Made by a program: the position numbers and the translations under genes
From: Alienimonas californiensis
GTDB lineage: Bacteria; Planctomycetota; Planctomycetia; Planctomycetales; Planctomycetaceae
Length of the DNA stretch: 64,000 bases
NCBI RefSeq assembly: GCF_007743815.1
Contig: NZ_CP036265.1
Span: forward strand, 1,728,323 to 1,792,322
Direction: 5' to 3'
Notes under the pieces: model-generated
Seen by the model: only the letters and a program-made list of their open reading frames with translations
Databases searched by the model: none
What the model was told of the DNA's origin: nothing
Shown here: piece after piece, positions 7,655-15,353 of the stretch
How positions within the stretch are numbered: position 1 is the stretch's first letter
Layout of the letters: each line of letters opens with the position of its first letter

Positions 7655-8608
7655 CTATCCCACCGCGCAGACCTTGGCCCGCAGGCGGCCGGGGAGCAGG
7701 TCGAGCCGGACGGACCGCACTGCGTCGGCGGGGATGAGGGCCAGTTCGCCGTCGGCGTGCACCGCCAGCGGGCTCGGGCTGTCGATCTGAATTGACCGGC
7801 GCCGGCCGAGTTCGACGTGCGGGTGGTCGGTCGGGGGGCCGCGGCGGGCCAGGCCCGGCAGCAGTTTCAGCATGCCCCAACGGCTCGCCGGGCCGAGGCG
7901 GAGCGTGTCGAACAGACCGTCGTCCAGCCGGGCGTCCGGCGCCAGCAGGAAGCCGCCCTCCCGGCGGCCCAACAGGGCGTGGACGGACTGCGTGGGGCCG
8001 GTCGTCGGCGGTTCGTCGTCGTATTGCACCGTCCACTCCTCCGGCGGACCGGCGGCGCGCAGAGCCCGCAGCGCCGCCAGCCCGTACAGCGGGACGCCCT
8101 GCAACCAGCCGATCTTGCGGCTTTCCAGCGTCACCCGGCCCGGCAGCCCGGCGCCGCAACAGCAGACGAAATACCGATCCCGCGGCGCCCCGTCGGCGGC
8201 GGTCCACGACAGCCGGCCCACGTCCACCGGGTGGGCCTCCGGGGCGTCCAGCGGGGCGGTTCCGAACTGCCGCTGAAGGCTGTGGGCGTAGTCGTTGGCG
8301 CTGCCGATCGGGACCACCGCGAAGACCGGGGCGGCGCCGGATTCGCCCTGGTCGGTCGCCTGACCGGCGGTCTGATCGGCGGCCCTCAGCAGACCGTCGG
8401 CGACTTCGTGGACAGTGCCGTCCCCGCCGGCGGCGGCGATCGTTTCGAACCCCTCCCGCACCGCGGCGGCGGCCAGTTCGGCGGCGTGGCCGGGGCGGGC
8501 GGTCGGCCGCAGCGTCACCCGGTCGCCCCAGCGGGCGAGGAACCCCGCCAGCCGCCGCCGTGCCCGACGCCGGCCCGCCGCGGGGTTGAAGATCACGCAG
8601 ATCCGCAC
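7655..8608 (-). CDS. Diacylglycerol/lipid kinase family protein (DagK/YegS-like)
   Basis: 317 residues. The N-terminal V-I-F-N-P-A-A-G-R nucleotide-site start and the signature G-G-D-G-T-V-H-E-V at residues 61-69 are those of the ATP-dependent DAG kinase catalytic domain. The C-terminal domain carries the usual D-A-R-L-D-D-G-L-F-D-T-L-R near residues 225-240 and H-A-D-G-E at about 283-287. The family phosphorylates diacylglycerol, sphingosine-like or undecaprenol-type lipids at the cytoplasmic membrane face. Length is normal. The stop lies next to repeats facing a convergent gene. The precise lipid is unknown. Confidence 0.93.
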   Translation of the reverse strand: MRICVIFNPAAGRRRARRRLAGFLARWGDRVTLRPTARPGHAAELAAAAVREGFETIAAAGGDGTVHEVADGLLRAADQTAGQATDQGESGAAPVFAVVPIGSANDYAHSLQRQFGTAPLDAPEAHPVDVGRLSWTAADGAPRDRYFVCCCGAGLPGRVTLESRKIGWLQGVPLYGLAALRALRAAGPPEEWTVQYDDEPPTTGPTQSVHALLGRREGGFLLAPDARLDDGLFDTLRLGPASRWGMLKLLPGLARRGPPTDHPHVELGRRRSIQIDSPSPLAVHADGELALIPADAVRSVRLDLLPGRLRAKVCAVG

Positions 8609-8829
8609 GGGGAACGATCGAAACGGGGACGGGGAAACCGGAGGCAGAACCAGTGTGGGCGGCCCGCCCCCCGACCGCGACGGAGCCCGTCGGACGACGC
8701 CCCGACCGGCGGCGGATCGAACAGGCGGGGCAACAGGCCAGTTGACAGGCTGCGTGTCGTGGCGATGCTGCGTGCCTCACGGACGGCCTGTCGTTCGTCC
8801 CCGCCCCCATTTCGCCCTTGGCGCCCCCG

Positions 8830-9327
8830 ATGCAAGTCACCTTCGATCCCACCATCCCCGAGGAACGCGAACTCGTTCGCCGCCTGATGCGGCCGCTCGA
8901 CGGCCCCGGTGGACCCCGTCGCGGCAAACCCGGCCGGCACGGTCGGCCGCACGGCGGGCCGTTCGCAGAAGAGTCCGCTCCGACCGACCCGCAGGCAGTC
9001 CGGCGGGGGCTCAACCAGCTGCTGTCGTTAGGCTGCGGGGAGTTTCTGGCCCTCGCCGCGGCCCACTTCGAACCGGAGGCGGAGTTCACCGTGCCGGGTC
9101 TCGCGGAGGCCTCCGGTGTGCCGGTGGAGACGCTGCTCTCCAAGAACCGCACCCTGGGCCATTCCTGCCGGGTGCGGGGGTTGAAGAAGCGGGACTACCT
9201 CGCCGCCCACGGCGGCGCCCCCCGCCGCTTCAGTCTGCCGCAATGGGTGCACGACGTGGTCGGCAAACAGGCCGCGGCACAGGCCGAAGAACAGGCGGGA
9301 GACGGCTCGAGCGAACAGGCGGCCTGA
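8830..9327 (+). CDS. Conserved hypothetical protein, possible winged-helix domain
   Basis: 165 residues from ATG 8830; an in-frame TTG at 8818 adds only four residues. The N-terminus is F-D-P-T-I-P-E-E-R, followed by a Gly/Arg/Pro-rich linker at about residues 25-42. The rest is a folded region with F-T-V-P-G-L-A-E-A-S-G-V-P-V-E-T-L-L-S-K-N, which looks like a helix-turn-helix, and a basic R-G-L-K-K-R-D-Y-L. The tail is Gln/Ala-rich. A small DNA-binding role is possible but unproven. No signal peptide or membrane segment is visible. It converges on the response-regulator gene with a 38-bp gap. Confidence 0.75.
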   Translation: MQVTFDPTIPEERELVRRLMRPLDGPGGPRRGKPGRHGRPHGGPFAEESAPTDPQAVRRGLNQLLSLGCGEFLALAAAHFEPEAEFTVPGLAEASGVPVETLLSKNRTLGHSCRVRGLKKRDYLAAHGGAPRRFSLPQWVHDVVGKQAAAQAEEQAGDGSSEQAA

Positions 9328-9365
9328 CACGCGCCGCCTGTCGGCACCGGCGAACCGGCGGAGGG

Positions 9366-9821
9366 CTACTCGTCCTCGCCGGTCGCCGAGTCGTCCGCGT
9401 TCTGCCCGCCTGCGGCTTCGGCCGCGGCGACGCGGGCCCGGGGGCCGGGGGTGCCGGGGGGGTACTTGTCGAGGGCCTTCTCCGCCGCTTCCAGCAGCAC
9501 GTCCATGGCGAAGGGTTTGCGGAGGTAGTCGACCACGCCCAGCATCTCCGCGTAGGCCTTGTGGCGGCCGCCCTCGTTGGCGGTGACCATGATCGCCGGC
9601 GGGGGGTCGTCCTGAGTGGCGAGGAACTCCAGCACCGGGAAGCCGCCGCGGCCGGGCATCATCATGTCGGTGACGATCAGGTCCGGGCGCTGCTCCAGGT
9701 AGAGTTCCTGCCCCTTAATCCCGTTGGGGGCGTGGCGGAGTTCGTAGCCGGCGGTCCGCAGCGCCCCGCCGAGGGTGGCGGCGATCTCGCGGTCGTCCTC
9801 GATCAGCAGTACGGAGGCCAT
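9366..9821 (-). CDS. Single-domain response regulator receiver protein
   Basis: 151 residues forming one CheY-like receiver domain. The acidic pair is E8-D9-D10, the phosphoacceptor is D52 in [10 protein letters not shown], the switch is T80 in I-M-V-T-A-N and the conserved lysine is K102 in D-Y-L-R-K-P-F. After about residue 120 only a disordered Pro/Ala/Glu tail follows, so there is no DNA-binding output domain. It must act by protein contact, as CheY-like or Spo0F-like proteins do. No histidine kinase lies nearby. The upstream region shares an inverted repeat with the divergent YggS gene. Confidence 0.93.
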   Translation of the reverse strand: MASVLLIEDDREIAATLGGALRTAGYELRHAPNGIKGQELYLEQRPDLIVTDMMMPGRGGFPVLEFLATQDDPPPAIMVTANEGGRHKAYAEMLGVVDYLRKPFAMDVLLEAAEKALDKYPPGTPGPRARVAAAEAAGGQNADDSATGEDE

Positions 9822-9825
9822 GACG

Positions 9826-9924
9826 ATGTGGGAGGGGGGAAGTCGGAGGGCGGAGGGGGCGGGGTCGCTATCCTAACCGTGCCGCGGGCCGCACATCCCC
9901 AATCCGACCTCCCCCCTCCCACAT
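9826..9924. promoter_or_regulatory. Inverted repeat spanning the divergent response regulator / YggS start region
   Basis: The left arm at 9826-9848 begins ATGTGGGAGGGGGGAA and the right arm at 9902-9924 ends CCCCCCTCCCACAT. They match as reverse complements at about 21 of 23 positions, with about 53 bp between. Each arm touches a start codon, 4 nt from the ATG at 9821 and overlapping the TTG at 9924. Both mRNAs would therefore carry the same CU-rich leader just before the start. It could be a shared operator, an RNA-level control site or a duplicated leader. Confidence 0.5.
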
Positions 9925-10625
9925 TGGACGCCCTCGCCGCCAACCTCGCCGCCGTTCGGGAGCGGATCGCCGCCGCGGCGACCGCCGCCGGGCGCGCGCC
10001 GGACGCCGTCACGCTGATCGCCGTGACCAAGTACGCCCGGGACGAATGGGTCCGCGGGCTGCTGGACCTGGGCGTCCGCGACCTCGGCGAGAACCGCCCC
10101 CAACAGCTCACGGAGCGGGCCGAAACGTTCACCGCCCAACCCCCGGTACGTTGGCACCAGATCGGCCAGCTCCAGCGGAACAAGGTGCAGAAATTGTTGC
10201 CGGCGGCGTTCCTCACGCACTCGGTCGACAGCGAAACGCTGCTCGCCCGCATCGAACGGGTCGCGGCGGAGGAGGGGCTGGTGCCGGCGGTTCTCTTGCA
10301 GGCGAACGTCTCCGGGGAGGACTCGAAAAGCGGCTTCACGCCGGACGCGCTGCGGGCGCTGTGGGACGCCGGACTCGACCGCTTCCCCCATGTGCGGGTG
10401 CGGGGCCTGATGACGATGGCCCCCGCCGCGGCGCCGGACGCGGTGGAGGCCGTCGCCCGGCCGGTGTTCGCCGGCCTGCGGACGCTGCGGGACGAACTGG
10501 GCGGAGCGGAGGCGCTGCCGATGCTGTCGATGGGGATGAGCGGCGACTTCGAACCGGCGATCGCCGAGGGCGCGACCCACGTCCGCCTGGGCAGCGTGCT
10601 GTACGCGGGGCTGGCGGAGGGCTGA
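9924..10625 (+). CDS. YggS/PLPBP family pyridoxal-phosphate homeostasis protein
   Basis: 233 residues from TTG 9924. The PLP lysine is K36 in L-I-A-V-T-K-Y, and family motifs follow: L-G-E-N-R-P-Q-Q, W-H-Q-I-G-Q-L-Q-R-N-K, S-V-D-S, Q-A-N-V-S-G-E-D-S-K-S-G-F, R-G-L-M-T-M-A-P and S-M-G-M-S-G-D-F at the phosphate cup. This single-domain alanine-racemase-fold protein binds PLP and affects vitamin B6 and amino-acid balance. TTG gives the standard length; a GTG at 9879 would add 15 residues. The gene often sits by septation or pilus genes elsewhere, but not here. Confidence 0.93.
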   Translation: MDALAANLAAVRERIAAAATAAGRAPDAVTLIAVTKYARDEWVRGLLDLGVRDLGENRPQQLTERAETFTAQPPVRWHQIGQLQRNKVQKLLPAAFLTHSVDSETLLARIERVAAEEGLVPAVLLQANVSGEDSKSGFTPDALRALWDAGLDRFPHVRVRGLMTMAPAAAPDAVEAVARPVFAGLRTLRDELGGAEALPMLSMGMSGDFEPAIAEGATHVRLGSVLYAGLAEG

Positions 10626-10696
10626 ACGGGGGGGAACGCCGGGCGGCGGCGGCGTTAGACTGGCGTCCGCCGATCCGTTCCTCCTGGGGCTCTCCA

Positions 10697-11947
10697 ATGT
10701 CACCGTCGCTGCTCGTCGCGGCCGTGCTGGCCGTCGCCCCGCCGGCGAAGCCGGCCCCGCTGCCGACCGCCGCCGAGTTGGCTGACGGACTCGCCAAAGT
10801 GCGGGCGGCGGTGCGGGACGTGCACGTGGTTTGGCAGGAGCGGTCCGAGAGCCGATCCGGGCCGAGGATCCCGCTCGGGCCGCCGACGGAGCGGTGGGCG
10901 GAGGGCTTTTTAATGGATGAGGCGGCCCAGATCCGGCTGCGGGGGGAGGCGGCGCCGCCAGGCGCCCCGGACCGGTGGCTGACGGACACGCCGGCCGGAG
11001 CCCCGCTGACCGGCGAGACCGCCGCCGACCACGTTGGCCAGCTGATCTGCCTGCGCTCGCCCGGCGACGGGCCGGTGCGGGCCCAATTGATCGCCGGCGT
11101 CGCCGGCAGCGGGATGTACTCGGATCAACTCTACACAACGCACGACGACATCGAACCGCTCGGATTCTCGGTCCCGCACCTGTTGGCGGGGCGGCCGTGG
11201 GCGGCGGTGGGGACGAGTCAAATCGATCAACTCGCCGGCGTCGATCCCGCCGCCTGGATCGTGGAGGGGCGGGAGGTGAAGGACGGCCGCCCGGCGGTGC
11301 GGGCGTTCGTGCCGCAAACGGAGTGGCAGGAGCTCCAGTCCAGGCAATCGCCAGAACGCAGCGTCGAATACGGCGCCGGCCTGCGGGTTTGGTTCACCGA
11401 TGACGACCGACGCGACCTGTTCCGGACCGAGTTCGTCAACGTCCGGCGACAGGGGAGCGAATGGGTTTTGTCCGGACCGCCGTCTGCAATCAGTTGGGCG
11501 GAGGACTTCCGCCCGCTGCCGAGCGGCGTGCGCGTCCCGCGCGCCGGCGGGTCGACCAGCTACGCGACGGCGGCCGTGCCGGCCTTCCGTTCGTTGAACG
11601 ATGCGACCTCGACGGGGGAGTTGTTCGCCCTGGAAGGGCCCGCCGTCGAGCGGGAGCGGTTTGCTCACTTGGAGCAGAGGTGGAGGATCACGACGCTCGA
11701 ACCGCTGGCCCCGAATGTCGACGCGGCGGACCTGTGGATCGAACCGCCGTACGGGGCGCAGTGGCACGACGTGCCCACCGGCCGGGAGCGGATCGTGGGA
11801 GCCTGGGCGATCGAGTCGTGGCTGATCTTCACGTTCGGCCGCCGGGACGCGGCGTGGTGGGCCTTCGGGCCGCCGCTGGCGCTGTGCGGCGTGCTCGCCG
11901 TCGTGTGGTGGTGGCGCCGTCGGCTGCGGCGGTGGGCGACCGCCTGA
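10697..11947 (+). CDS. Exported protein with C-terminal membrane anchor, unknown function
   Basis: 416 residues from ATG 10697. It has a short signal-like N-terminus (L-L-V-A-A-V-L-A-V-A-P-P-A), a long Trp/Arg/Asp-containing middle without a recognised domain, and a C-terminal hydrophobic helix (P-L-A-L-C-G-V-L-A-V-V-W-W-W) at about residues 390-405 followed by R-R-R-L-R-R. This order (export signal, body, helix, basic tail) resembles sorting-type C-termini, but no PEP or LPXTG box is present. It lies 71 bp after yggS on the same strand and faces the Cys-rich gene across a terminator. Confidence 0.75.
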   Translation: MSPSLLVAAVLAVAPPAKPAPLPTAAELADGLAKVRAAVRDVHVVWQERSESRSGPRIPLGPPTERWAEGFLMDEAAQIRLRGEAAPPGAPDRWLTDTPAGAPLTGETAADHVGQLICLRSPGDGPVRAQLIAGVAGSGMYSDQLYTTHDDIEPLGFSVPHLLAGRPWAAVGTSQIDQLAGVDPAAWIVEGREVKDGRPAVRAFVPQTEWQELQSRQSPERSVEYGAGLRVWFTDDDRRDLFRTEFVNVRRQGSEWVLSGPPSAISWAEDFRPLPSGVRVPRAGGSTSYATAAVPAFRSLNDATSTGELFALEGPAVERERFAHLEQRWRITTLEPLAPNVDAADLWIEPPYGAQWHDVPTGRERIVGAWAIESWLIFTFGRRDAAWWAFGPPLALCGVLAVVWWWRRRLRRWATA

Positions 11948-11967
11948 CGCAGTCGGAGATCGGTACG

Positions 11968-12002
11968 AAAAACGCCCCGCCGGCTCGGGAGCCGACGGGG
12001 CG
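11968..12002 (-). terminator. Rho-independent terminator for the Cys-rich gene
   Basis: On the minus strand, CGCCCCG-T-CGGCT, a 4-base loop and AGCCG-G-CGGGGCG form a 13-bp stem with one mismatch, followed by TTTTT. It begins 27 nt after the stop at 12030 and lies between convergent genes. Confidence 0.85.
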
Positions 12003-12029
12003 CAGGTTCAGTTCGGCGATCAGGCCGGG

Positions 12030-12422
12030 CTATTTCGCGTCGCAGCAGGCCGCGCCTTCTTCGCAGCACTCGGCGCCGGCTTCGCAGCAGGTCGCGGCGG
12101 CGTCGCCACAGCAGGCGGCGCCTTCTTCACAGCACTCGGCGCCGGGCGCGCAGCAGGTCGCGGCGGCGGCGTCGCAGCAGGCGGCGCCTTCTTCGCAGCA
12201 CTCGGCGCCGGGCGCGCAGCAGGTCGCGGCGGCGGTTTCGCAGCAGGTGTGATCGCAGGTGCACACGCCGGTGTCGGCACAGTCGCAGTCGCACACGCAG
12301 CCGGGGTCGCACTCGCAGCCGACGCACCCGACCGGGGCGGCGGCGACGGGGGAGACGGCCGGGGCGAAGGCGAACAGGCCGGTCGACACGGCGAGGGCGG
12401 CGGCACTCAGGAAATGACTCAT
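12030..12422 (-). CDS. Secreted Cys-rich repeat protein (metallothionein-like)
   Basis: 130 residues. A signal peptide covers about residues 1-28 (hydrophobic S-A-A-A-L-A-V-S-T-G-L-F-A-F-A-P). The mature part holds 29 Cys in about 100 residues: first a C-x2-C-x-C-x3-C-x-C-x-C-x-C block, then three near-identical 22-residue repeats, each with three C-C pairs (T-C-C, E-C-C, A-C-C) spaced by Gly/Ala/Glu. ATG 12422 has AAGGA nine bases upstream, a rare clear ribosome site here. The pattern suits metal-thiolate binding or a disulfide-bonded surface fibre. Its neighbour at 12529 is also secreted and Cys-rich. No known family fits with certainty. Confidence 0.85.
   Translation of the reverse strand: MSHFLSAAALAVSTGLFAFAPAVSPVAAAPVGCVGCECDPGCVCDCDCADTGVCTCDHTCCETAAATCCAPGAECCEEGAACCDAAAATCCAPGAECCEEGAACCGDAAATCCEAGAECCEEGAACCDAK
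12036..12233. repeat. Three tandem 66-bp coding repeats
   Basis: Three consecutive 66-bp units at about 12036-12101, 12102-12167 and 12168-12233 encode the 22-residue Cys-pair repeats. The first two encoded units differ at only the last two residues, which points to recent unit duplication. All three reading frames of the minus strand are open here because of the repetition. Confidence 0.9.
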
Positions 12423-12528
12423 CAAAACGTCCTTGGAAGCGTGGGGAACCGTGGGCTCTCCGCGGTCTGACGCGGAGCCCCGGCGGGGCGGAAAAGAAAG
12501 AGGTCACGCAGCGTCCGAGACGGCCGCG

Positions 12529-12933
12529 TTAAATCCGCCACACGCACAGCCACGCCCTCAACGACCGGCCGGCCGCGGGGGGTGGGGTTCCGGGGGAGCT
12601 TCGAAGAACGTTCGGGGCAACCGCCGCGATCCGGGGCGACGGCGGCAGGCCGAGAGCCGTGGGCGCCGGCGCCGGGTCCGTCGTCGGGGCGACGGGGGCG
12701 AGCGGCTCCGCGGGGGCCTGCCAGCAGGCACAGACCGGGGCCGCCGCGGGGGTGGCCGCGTCGGTCGCGGCGTCGCAACAGGGATGACAGGCCGGCGGGC
12801 CGCACGCACAGGCGGCCTCGGCGGAGGGGACGCAGCCGCCGCCGGCGCCGCAGTCCGTCGCCCACGCGGCCGGCCCCATCAGGAGCGGCAACGCGGCAAG
12901 CAGGGCCGGCGGCAGGCGGAAGAGCGTTCCCAT
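12529..12933 (-). CDS. Small secreted Cys- and Pro-rich protein
   Basis: 134 residues from ATG 12933. A signal peptide covers about residues 1-24 (L-L-A-A-L-P-L-L-M-G-P-A-A-W-A). The next segment is Cys-rich (D-C-G-A-G-G-G-C, A-C-A-C-G-P-P-A-C-H-P-C-C, C-A-C-W), followed by a Pro/Ala/Thr-rich disordered tail. It lies about 106 bp upstream of the metallothionein-like gene on the same strand, and the two may be co-expressed. The frame is open far upstream, but only this start gives a signal peptide. The family is not recognised. Confidence 0.65.
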   Translation of the reverse strand: MGTLFRLPPALLAALPLLMGPAAWATDCGAGGGCVPSAEAACACGPPACHPCCDAATDAATPAAAPVCACWQAPAEPLAPVAPTTDPAPAPTALGLPPSPRIAAVAPNVLRSSPGTPPPAAGRSLRAWLCVWRI

Positions 12934-12984
12934 CGGATCTATTCTACGAACGTCCGCGGCGGAGCGTTGGAGAATTTGTTTTCG

Positions 12985-13040
12985 AGCGCGCCCCGGCGAG
13001 CGGGCGCGCCGCCGACCGGCGACGGCGAAGCGGGCAGGCC
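12985..13040. repeat. Family C repeat, decayed left arm and intact right arm
   Basis: The right arm GCGCGCCGCC...GGCGACGGCGAAGCGGGC at about 13004-13036 matches the right arms at 37718, 56055 and 61070. The left arm is worn (GAGCGCGCCCCGGCGAGCG). It lies between the Cys-rich gene and the pseudogene, about where the missing start of the pseudogene should be. Confidence 0.7.
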
Positions 13041-13062
13041 GTGAGAAACAGGCCGGCTGCAG

Positions 13063-13975
13063 GTGATCCGCGCTGCGGTTCCCGGCGTTCGGTACGCTGC
13101 GGCGGCTCGCCGCCCCGGTTTCCCCCACGTTCCGACGCCATGGAATCTGACCGGCCCGGACGGGGCCGCGGAGCTGTTCCGTAAGGACGAATCGGTCGCC
13201 GCCTGCTGCGTGATTACGCCGGAGATGATCGGCCTGGCCGGCAGGCCGGACAGCGCCGGCACCGGGGCGGAGGGCGCCGTGAAGGGCGCCCGGGTGGTCG
13301 TCAGCGCCGCGGAATTGAACCGCAGCGTCGCGGACGTGTACGCCGTCCGCAAAGATGATTTCGACGCCCACCGCGACCAGTGCGAAGCCCTCGTCGCCGG
13401 CTGGCTCGCCGGGCGGGAGCGGGTCGTCAAGCTGCGGAACGACTTTGAAGCCGGCAACGGTCGGATGAGTCCGGAGTACCGCAAACTGCTGGAGTCCGCC
13501 CAGGGCGTCTTCGGCAAGGACGTCATGCCCAACCTGGAGGTCGACGCCCACGGTCTGCTGCTGGACTGCCAGTTCGCCAATCTGCCGGGGCAGATCGAGT
13601 TCTTCCGCACCGAGGGGAACCTCGTGGGCTTCGACGCCAAACTCGTCGAGAATCTGATCGCCGGCGGGGCCTTCGACGCCCCCCAAGCGCCGGCCGCGGG
13701 CGGTGACGCAGAAGGCGCTGAACCTCTCCGTCGTCCGGGCCGAGGCGGTCAAACGGGCGATCGCCGAATCCCCTAAGGGGGCCAACGTGCAGGTGGACCT
13801 GTCCGCCCTCACGCCCACCGGGGCGGGCATCTCGGACCCAGTCATCCCCAAGCCCCGCAGCCTGGAGGAGGCGAAGGAGAACATGCGGGTGGAGTTCCGT
13901 ATCGTTCGCGTGAACGCCGAGGCGCTCGGCCCGGGCGAGTTCGATTTTTCGTCGCCCGCCGGCGTCTCCCTTCCC
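13063..13975 (+). pseudogene. Remnant of substrate-binding / OmpA-like fusion gene
   Basis: Two frames carry parts of one ancestral protein. From about 13125 to 13690 one frame reads like the C-terminal half of a periplasmic substrate-binding domain (L-F-R-K-D-E-S-V-A-A-C-C-V-I-T-P-E-M, A-A-E-L-N-R-S-V-A-D-V-Y). From about 13703 a second frame reads like the last part of an OmpA domain (A-L-N-L-S-V-V-R-A-E-A-V-K-R-A, then N-M-R-V-E-F-R-I-V). The N-terminal half of the binding domain, the signal peptide and the first half of the OmpA domain are absent. The 3' end runs without a stop into a family A element. The gene appears dead through an N-terminal deletion and an internal out-of-frame deletion. 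Confidence 0.8.
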
Positions 13976-14146
13976 CCCTCGCCCCCCTTTTGGGGGAGAG
14001 GGGTCGGGGGTGAGGGGGCAGTGATCCCCGCACGCCGTTCACCGTCCGCCTGCTCGCCCGTCGGCTGGATTGTCACCGCAGAGAGCGGCAACGGGTGAAC
14101 CGTGCCCCACCCTCACCCCCGGCCCCTCTCCCTGAGGGAGAGGGGA
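13973..14146. repeat. Family A MITE-like element, full copy 1
   Basis: About 174 bp. The left end CCCTCGCCCCCCTTTTGGGG...AGAGGGGTCGGGGGTGAGG and the right end CCCTCACCCCCGGCCCCTCT...GAGGGAGAGGGG are inverted relative to each other over about 40 bp. The interior holds GCACGCCGTTCACCGTCCG and GAGAGCGGCAACGGGTGAAC, also partly complementary. It lies at the 3' end of the pseudogene. Confidence 0.85.
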
Positions 14147-14188
14147 GACACGTGATCGCCTCGCCGCCCTGCACTCCCTGACCCCGCC

Positions 14189-15352
14189 ATGCACCCCGCC
14201 CTGCTGCTCGTTGCGTTCGCGTTGGACGGCCCGGCGGCGCCGTCCCGACCGCTTTCCGAGCCGGAGGCGGCGGCCGCCGTCCGCGACGCTTGGGACGACC
14301 TCGTCGCGGAGTGCCGGGCGGGATCGTTGAAGGAACGCGGGGCGAAGGCGATCCAGGCCGGCGGGGAGACGTTGCCGTTCCTCGAGCGCACCTTTGGGAA
14401 GAAACCGAAGGGCGGGCACGCCCTGTTCATCTCCCTGCACGGCGGCGGGGGCGGGCCGGCGGCGATGAACGACGGCCAATGGCGGAACCAGATTCGCCTC
14501 TACGAACCGCAGGAGGGCGTCGTCGTCGCCCCCCGGGCCCCCGGGAATACCTGGGACCTGTGGCATCAGGCCCACATCGATCCGCTGCTGGATCGATTAA
14601 TTCTGTCCTACCTCGTCGACGGTACGGTCGATCCGAACCGGGTCTATCTGCTGGGCTACAGCGCCGGCGGGGACGGCGTATTCCAACTCGCCCCGCGGAC
14701 GGCGGACCGCTACGCGGCGGCGTCGATGATGGCCGGGCATCCGAACGAAACGCAGCCGGACGGCCTGCGCAATCTGCCGTTCTCGATCTGGATGGGCGGC
14801 GACGACGCCGCCTACGACCGCAACAAAATCGCCGGGCAGTGGAAGGAACAACTCGCCGCCCTGCACGAAGCCGACCCGGACGGCTACGAGCACAAGGTCG
14901 TGATATACCCCAACACCGGCCACTGGATGAACGGCCGCGACCGGGCCGCCCTGCCGTGGATGGCCCGGTTCGACCGCGACCCCTGGCCGAAGCGGATCGT
15001 CTGGTTGCAGGACGACGTGACCCAGCCGCGGTTCTACTGGCTGGAGGTCCCGGCCGATCAGGCGGTCAAGGGCACGCGGATCGTTGCGGCAGTCGACGGC
15101 CAGCGGATCGACCTGACGGTCCCCGCGGACGTGGTGAAGGAGGTCACGCTGTATTTGTCGGACGCATTGGTGAACCTCGACCGGCCGGTCGTCGTTGCCG
15201 TCAACGGGGCGGTCGTGCATGAGGGCGTCGTCCCGCGGACCCGGGCGGCGGTCGACGCGTCGTTGGCCTCCCGGCCGGACCCCGCCGCGGTCGCCTCGGC
15301 AGCGCTGACGTTGCCGGCTTCTCCTCCCACCGAACCCGAACCCGCCGAGTGA
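14189..15352 (+). CDS. Secreted alpha/beta-hydrolase (esterase / PHB-depolymerase-like)
   Basis: 387 residues. A short hydrophobic start (L-L-L-V-A-F-A-L) may be a signal peptide. The oxyanion region L-F-I-S-L-H-G-G-G-G-G and the nucleophile elbow G-Y-S158-A-G-G-D are those of the feruloyl-esterase / poly(hydroxybutyrate)-depolymerase hydrolase group. A likely catalytic His is in N-T-G-H-W-M near residue 247. The C-terminal 120 residues form a beta-rich extra domain and a Pro/Glu tail, common in planctomycete members. The substrate is unknown, perhaps an acetylated or feruloylated polysaccharide. It is preceded by a family A element and followed by a tiny membrane-protein gene. Confidence 0.87.
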   Translation: MHPALLLVAFALDGPAAPSRPLSEPEAAAAVRDAWDDLVAECRAGSLKERGAKAIQAGGETLPFLERTFGKKPKGGHALFISLHGGGGGPAAMNDGQWRNQIRLYEPQEGVVVAPRAPGNTWDLWHQAHIDPLLDRLILSYLVDGTVDPNRVYLLGYSAGGDGVFQLAPRTADRYAAASMMAGHPNETQPDGLRNLPFSIWMGGDDAAYDRNKIAGQWKEQLAALHEADPDGYEHKVVIYPNTGHWMNGRDRAALPWMARFDRDPWPKRIVWLQDDVTQPRFYWLEVPADQAVKGTRIVAAVDGQRIDLTVPADVVKEVTLYLSDALVNLDRPVVVAVNGAVVHEGVVPRTRAAVDASLASRPDPAAVASAALTLPASPPTEPEPAE

Positions 15353-15353
15353 C

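Noticed and set aside
8742..8769. TTGACA, 16-bp spacing and GATGCT upstream of 8830
   Set aside because: The -10 match is weak, and one match of this size is expected by chance; not called a promoter.
12036..12233. CRISPR-like tandem repeats
   Set aside because: The units are directly adjacent without spacers and encode in-frame Cys repeats after a signal peptide.
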